Source of the DNA: UMGS1002 sp964570825 | GTDB lineage: Bacteria; Bacillota; Clostridia; Oscillospirales; CAG-272 | DNA length: 64,000 bases | NCBI GenBank assembly: GCA_964570825.1 | Contig: CAZMZJ010000007.1 | Coordinates: forward strand, 47,624-111,623 | Reading direction: 5' to 3' | In this document: piece after piece, positions 60,896-64,000 of the stretch | Position numbering within the stretch: position 1 is the first letter of the stretch | How the letters are laid out: every line of letters starts with the position of its first letter | The notes under the pieces: model-generated | The model's database searches: none | Seen by the model: only the letters and a program-made list of their open reading frames with translations | Told to the model about the DNA's origin: nothing | Program-made: the position numbers and the translations under genes

Positions 60896-61423
60896 CTAAT
60901 TCTTTTTATTGTTAAGCTCGTTCAGATATCTGATTTTCATAATTGCTTGTATGATAAAAGATGAAAGCACTATGCCGGACGCGCCCTGCACCAGATTGTA
61001 CGGTATGTTTGCCGCAGCGCCGCCGATTCCGTAAAGCGCAGTCTCATAAGCAAAATATCCCGCAACCATTATCGCTTCTCCTGCCGCGGCGGCAATCACA
61101 TATCTGAGTACTTTCATAACTTTGCTTTTGCCCCGAATCAGGGCAATGACCCAGAAGGCCGCCGACGCCATAAGCCCTTTGATCACAAATGTAGCAGGCA
61201 CATAAACGGCATATCCCATGATAAGATCAGTCAGCGCCGAGCCGACAGCACCAGCGGCGGCTCCCCAGACAGGCCCCAGAATCCAGCCTGCAAGCAGTAC
61301 GAAGCAATCGCCGAGGTGTATATAGCCTCCCATCGGCGTAGTAACCGGAGATAAGGTGGCTACACAGATAATCGCCGCGAACAGAGCCGAGGCAACCATT
61401 CTTCTTATGTCTGACGGTTTCAT
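60896..61423 (-). CDS. ECF transporter S component
   Basis: 175 residues, six hydrophobic segments. GGYIHLGDCFVLLAGWILGP (32-51), GSALTDLIMGY (61-71) and YVPATFVIKGLMA are typical of the COG4720-type substrate-binding S subunits. S components dock to a shared EcfAA'T energy module encoded elsewhere. It lies 24 bases after metA with GGGGAG upstream and is last in the metY-metA transcript, which suggests a methionine-related substrate, although the family also includes vitamin transporters. Confidence 0.85.
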   Translation of the reverse strand: MKPSDIRRMVASALFAAIICVATLSPVTTPMGGYIHLGDCFVLLAGWILGPVWGAAAGAVGSALTDLIMGYAVYVPATFVIKGLMASAAFWVIALIRGKSKVMKVLRYVIAAAAGEAIMVAGYFAYETALYGIGGAAANIPYNLVQGASGIVLSSFIIQAIMKIRYLNELNNKKN

Positions 61424-61447
61424 TGCTTTCTCCCCAAATATGAATTC

Positions 61448-62365
61448 TCAGGTAATTTCATTTATATCATAAGGAGTGGTCTGATAAACATAATAGTTGA
61501 GCCAGTTCGAATAAAGCAGGTTTGCGTAGCTTCTCCAGCGGACGATCGGGCGCTTTGTGACATCGTTATCCGGGTAGTAGTTAACCGGAATATCTATCGG
61601 AAGTCCTGCGCGTTTATCGCGCAGATACTCCTTTTCAAGCGTATCCGCGTCGTATTCGGTATGACCTGTTACAAATACCTGCCGCCCCTTCTCGGTCATG
61701 CAGAGAAAAACTCCCGCGACATCCGAAGATGCGATTATCTTAAGTTCCGGCACCGCCTGTATGTCCTCGCGCTTCACCGTGGTATGCCTTGAATGAGGCA
61801 CCCAGAACTCGTCGTCAAAACCCCGGACCAGCATAGAACGGTTGTAATCCAGCTTGTGGCTGAAAATACCGAAAAGCTTTTTTTCAAGCGGATATTTTTT
61901 GATTCCATAATGATAATAAAGCCCCGCCTGCGCTCCCCAGCATATGTGGAATGTGCTTGTGACATGAGTTTTGCTCCACTCCATTATATCGCAAAGCTCT
62001 TCCCAGTACTCGACCTCCTCGAATTCCATCTGCTCGACAGGCGCTCCAGTGATTATCAGCCCGTCAAACTTGCGGTTCTTCACCTCATCAAAGGTTTTAT
62101 AGAAAGCCAGCATATGCTCCGGGGAGGTATGCTTTGCCTTATGTGTCGCAGTCTGAAGCAGTTCAAGCTCGACCTGCAGAGGCGTGTTGCCGATTAGACG
62201 CGCAATCTGAGTTTCAGTGGTAATCTTTGTGGGCATAAGATTCAGCATGAGGATATGAAGCGGGCGGATATCCTGCGTGATGGCCCGCGTTTCGGTCATT
62301 ACGAATATGTTTTCTTCCAGCAGGGTGTTTGTCGCTGGAAGCAGATTCGGAATTTTTATCGGCAT
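61448..62365 (-). CDS. metA: Homoserine O-acetyltransferase (MetA-type)
   Basis: 305 residues from ATG 62365 (AAAGGAG upstream). The MetA fold has catalytic Cys in HICWGAQAGLYYHYG, and ITGAPVEQMEFEEVEYW carries Glu at position 111. That position decides acyl-donor choice: Gly in E. coli (succinyl-CoA), Glu in Bacillus cereus (acetyl-CoA), so this enzyme should make O-acetylhomoserine. This fits the adjacent O-acetylhomoserine sulfhydrylase gene, 37 bases upstream. Confidence 0.95.
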   Translation of the reverse strand: MPIKIPNLLPATNTLLEENIFVMTETRAITQDIRPLHILMLNLMPTKITTETQIARLIGNTPLQVELELLQTATHKAKHTSPEHMLAFYKTFDEVKNRKFDGLIITGAPVEQMEFEEVEYWEELCDIMEWSKTHVTSTFHICWGAQAGLYYHYGIKKYPLEKKLFGIFSHKLDYNRSMLVRGFDDEFWVPHSRHTTVKREDIQAVPELKIIASSDVAGVFLCMTEKGRQVFVTGHTEYDADTLEKEYLRDKRAGLPIDIPVNYYPDNDVTKRPIVRWRSYANLLYSNWLNYYVYQTTPYDINEIT

Positions 62366-62402
62366 AATGAGGCTCCTTTGAAAATTATGATTATAATTTT
62401 TC

Positions 62403-63686
62403 TCAGACCGACGCCTTGTCAAGCGCCTGCGAAATGTCGGCGATTATATCGTTAACATTTTCAATTCCTACGCTTAATCTTATAAAATCCGGTGTAATTC
62501 CGCACTCCTCAAGCTGCTTGTCGGTGAGCTGACGGTGCGTCGTGCTTGCGGGATGCAGCACAGATGTGCGCGCGTCGGCGACGTGCACCACAATCGATGC
62601 GAGTTTTAACGAATCCATAAATTTCATCGCGCTCCGGCGCCCGCCCTTTACACCGAATGAAACAACGCCGCAGGCACCTTTCGGAACATATTTCATCGCC
62701 AGTTCATATTGGCTGCTGTCCTCGAGCAGCGGGTAATTGACCCATGAAATACGGCTGTCATTACGCAGCCACCTTGCAACGTCAAGAGCGTTCTTGGAGT
62801 GTCTTTCCATGCGCAGGTGGAGCGTTTCAAGTCCAAGATTCAGAATGAAAGCCGAAAACGGAGTCATAGCGTTCCCTATGTCGCGCACAAGCTGGACGCG
62901 CAGCTTTGTGAAATATGCGTTCGCGCATCCGAACTTTTTGGTATATGAAATCCCGTGATATGACTCGTCAGGCTCAGTAAGTTCCGGGTATTTACCGTTT
63001 TCCCAGTTGAATTTTCCGCCATCGACGACACAGCCGCCCACGACGGTCGCGTGTCCGTCCATATATTTTGTGGTCGAGTGTGTCACAATATCAGCTCCGA
63101 ACTCAAAAGGCCGGCATAGGATTGGGGTTGCAAAAGTATTGTCAATAACAAGTGGAATGTTATGGCGATGCGCAAGCTTTGCATAACGTTCGATGTCAAA
63201 TATCCTGAGCGACGGGTTAGATATTGTTTCACCGAAAATAAGGCGCGTATTTTCATCAATGCTCTTTTCTATTTCTTCATCTGTCAGATCGGGAGATATG
63301 AAGCGCACATCAATTCCGAGGCGTTTTAGAGTCACTCCGTAAAGATTGAAGGTGCCCCCGTAAATAGATGAAAGAGCGATAATATTCTGACCCGCCGATG
63401 TGATGTTGAGCACTGCAAGCATATTTGCGCTCTGCCCCGAGGACAGAAGGACCGCGCCGCTGCCGCCTTCAAGCTCGCAGATTTTCTTTTCCACCTGTTC
63501 AACTGTCGGATTTGAAATTCTTGTATACATATGGCCAGGCGCTTCAAGGTCAAACAGTTTTCCGAGATGTTCGGCGCTGTCATATTTGTACGTCGTGCTC
63601 TGGTATATAGGCAGAACTCTGGGCTCGCTGTTTTTTGGGCTGTATCCCGATTGTACGCATTTTGTTTCAATTTTATATTCAGACAT
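62403..63686 (-). CDS. metY: O-acetylhomoserine sulfhydrylase (aminocarboxypropyltransferase)
   Basis: 427 residues, characteristic of MetY (longer than cystathionine gamma-synthase). The Cys/Met-metabolism PLP fold has YTRISNPTVEQVE (about 54-66), LVIDNTFATP, and HSTTKYMDGHATVVGG with the PLP lysine. NVEWVNYP-type C-terminal region reads ISWVNYPLLEDSSQY. It makes homocysteine directly from sulfide and the metA product. First gene of the unit; no SAM riboswitch or T-box is seen in the short leader of about 50 bases. Confidence 0.95.
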   Translation of the reverse strand: MSEYKIETKCVQSGYSPKNSEPRVLPIYQSTTYKYDSAEHLGKLFDLEAPGHMYTRISNPTVEQVEKKICELEGGSGAVLLSSGQSANMLAVLNITSAGQNIIALSSIYGGTFNLYGVTLKRLGIDVRFISPDLTDEEIEKSIDENTRLIFGETISNPSLRIFDIERYAKLAHRHNIPLVIDNTFATPILCRPFEFGADIVTHSTTKYMDGHATVVGGCVVDGGKFNWENGKYPELTEPDESYHGISYTKKFGCANAYFTKLRVQLVRDIGNAMTPFSAFILNLGLETLHLRMERHSKNALDVARWLRNDSRISWVNYPLLEDSSQYELAMKYVPKGACGVVSFGVKGGRRSAMKFMDSLKLASIVVHVADARTSVLHPASTTHRQLTDKQLEECGITPDFIRLSVGIENVNDIIADISQALDKASV

Positions 63687-63741
63687 TTTTTTACCGTCCG
63701 CTTTCTTTTTATATGTTATCAGTTTATTAGATTATTAAGCA

Positions 63742-63770
63742 ATTATATCATATGTTTTTCCATATTACAA
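63742..63770 (-). promoter_or_regulatory. Sigma-A promoter of metY-metA-ECF
   Basis: Minus-strand TTGTAA (63770-63765), a 17-base spacer ending ATATGA, and TATAAT (63747-63742). A perfect TTGACA lies directly upstream (63776-63771) but at the wrong spacing (23) for this -10. Confidence 0.65.
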
Positions 63771-63913
63771 TGTCAAAATTGAACAAAATAATATGCTTTC
63801 AGTATCTCTGATAAATAAATTAAACAATTATGCTTTCACTTTGTTCTTTTAAGACTTTTTTTCCTTTTATCAATTGCGGCATAAAATTACCTGTAATGTT
63901 TATCATAGATATA

Positions 63914-63946
63914 AAAAAGCAGCACGTATTAAATACGTGCTGTTTT
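63914..63946. terminator. Bidirectional hairpin terminator near the right edge
   Basis: CAGCACGTAT (63920-63929) pairs with ATACGTGCTG (63933-63942), with AAAAAA before and TTTTAT after. It may end a transcript entering from the right. Confidence 0.65.
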
Positions 63947-63982
63947 ATGTGTTCATTGACAACCGGATAAAGGAGTAAAGGG

Positions 63983-64000
63983 ATGAGGAGAAAAGAAACT
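63983..64000 (+). CDS. Start of an unidentified gene (cut by window edge)
   Basis: Six codons (MRRKET) follow a good ribosome-binding site (AAAGGAG at 63969-63975, seven bases before the ATG). Nothing more can be said; no promoter between the hairpin and the ATG was found. Confidence 0.35.

Noticed and set aside
63687..63780. SAM riboswitch or T-box before metY
   Set aside because: The leader between the predicted start and the ATG is only about 50 bases and lacks the conserved motifs.
1..64000. Mobile elements, prophage, CRISPR arrays, tRNA or rRNA genes
   Set aside because: No transposase, integrase, structural phage gene, regularly spaced repeat, or tRNA/rRNA signature was found on either strand.

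Overview
The window reads as one continuous chromosomal segment of a spore-forming anaerobic Firmicute, most likely an uncultured member of the Clostridia. The evidence is two sporulation loci (gpr-spoIIP and spoIIAA-spoIIAB-sigF), an ATP-independent class I PurE, TRTG-type extended -10 promoters, many lipobox lipoproteins, and a gene set that is mostly housekeeping. I see no insertion sequence, prophage, CRISPR array, tRNA or rRNA. Both ends cut genes: purC at the left, an unidentified start at the right.

Layout. 1-0.9 kb: purE-purC under a ZTP (pfl) riboswitch with an overlapping terminator. 1-4 kb (+): a phosphopantetheinyl transferase and two permeases. 4-9.2 kb (-): an unknown membrane protein, an RluA-type pseudouridine synthase and a Dabb protein; then a trigger-factor-like lipoprotein, rpmF and yceD. 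9.2-14.6 kb: a GH78 rhamnosidase, divergent nnrD, a cysteine desulfurase and a PsbP-like lipoprotein. 14.6-20.6 kb (-): one apparent operon of murD, three tandem M42 aminopeptidases and a YnbB-type PLP enzyme. 20.7-22 kb (+): rpsT and a circularly permuted papain-like protein. 22-28.7 kb (-): a cell-surface acylation locus (MBOAT acyltransferase, a small membrane protein and two SGNH proteins that carry LRR domains in opposite order) beside a GT4 glycosyltransferase. 28.9-30.4 kb: an XRE-S24 (LexA-like) repressor divergent from a small membrane protein. 30.4-32.7 kb (-): spoIIP and gpr.

33-43.9 kb (+): an oligopeptide-binding lipoprotein, an MBL hydrolase, then gltX-glnS and a dense run through ynzC, tsaE, tsaB, rpiB, ispD, ispF and rpe. 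44-48 kb (-): an OmpR-type response regulator, its histidine kinase and an HtrA protease in one unit. 48.2-51.6 kb (+): ychF, trmB, a nitroreductase and truB. 51.7-55.7 kb (-): the spoIIA operon and an EF-G paralogue. 55.8-60.8 kb (-): nagA, a membrane protein, metG and tatD. 60.9-63.7 kb (-): metY, metA (with the acetyl-CoA-type Glu111) and an ECF transporter S component.

The least conventional parts are the SGNH/MBOAT acylation locus with domain-order reversal, the S24 repressor/membrane-protein pair, the metY-metA-ECF operon, and the gltX-glnS pairing in a Firmicute. All calls rest on reading translations and sequence by eye; no database search was possible.
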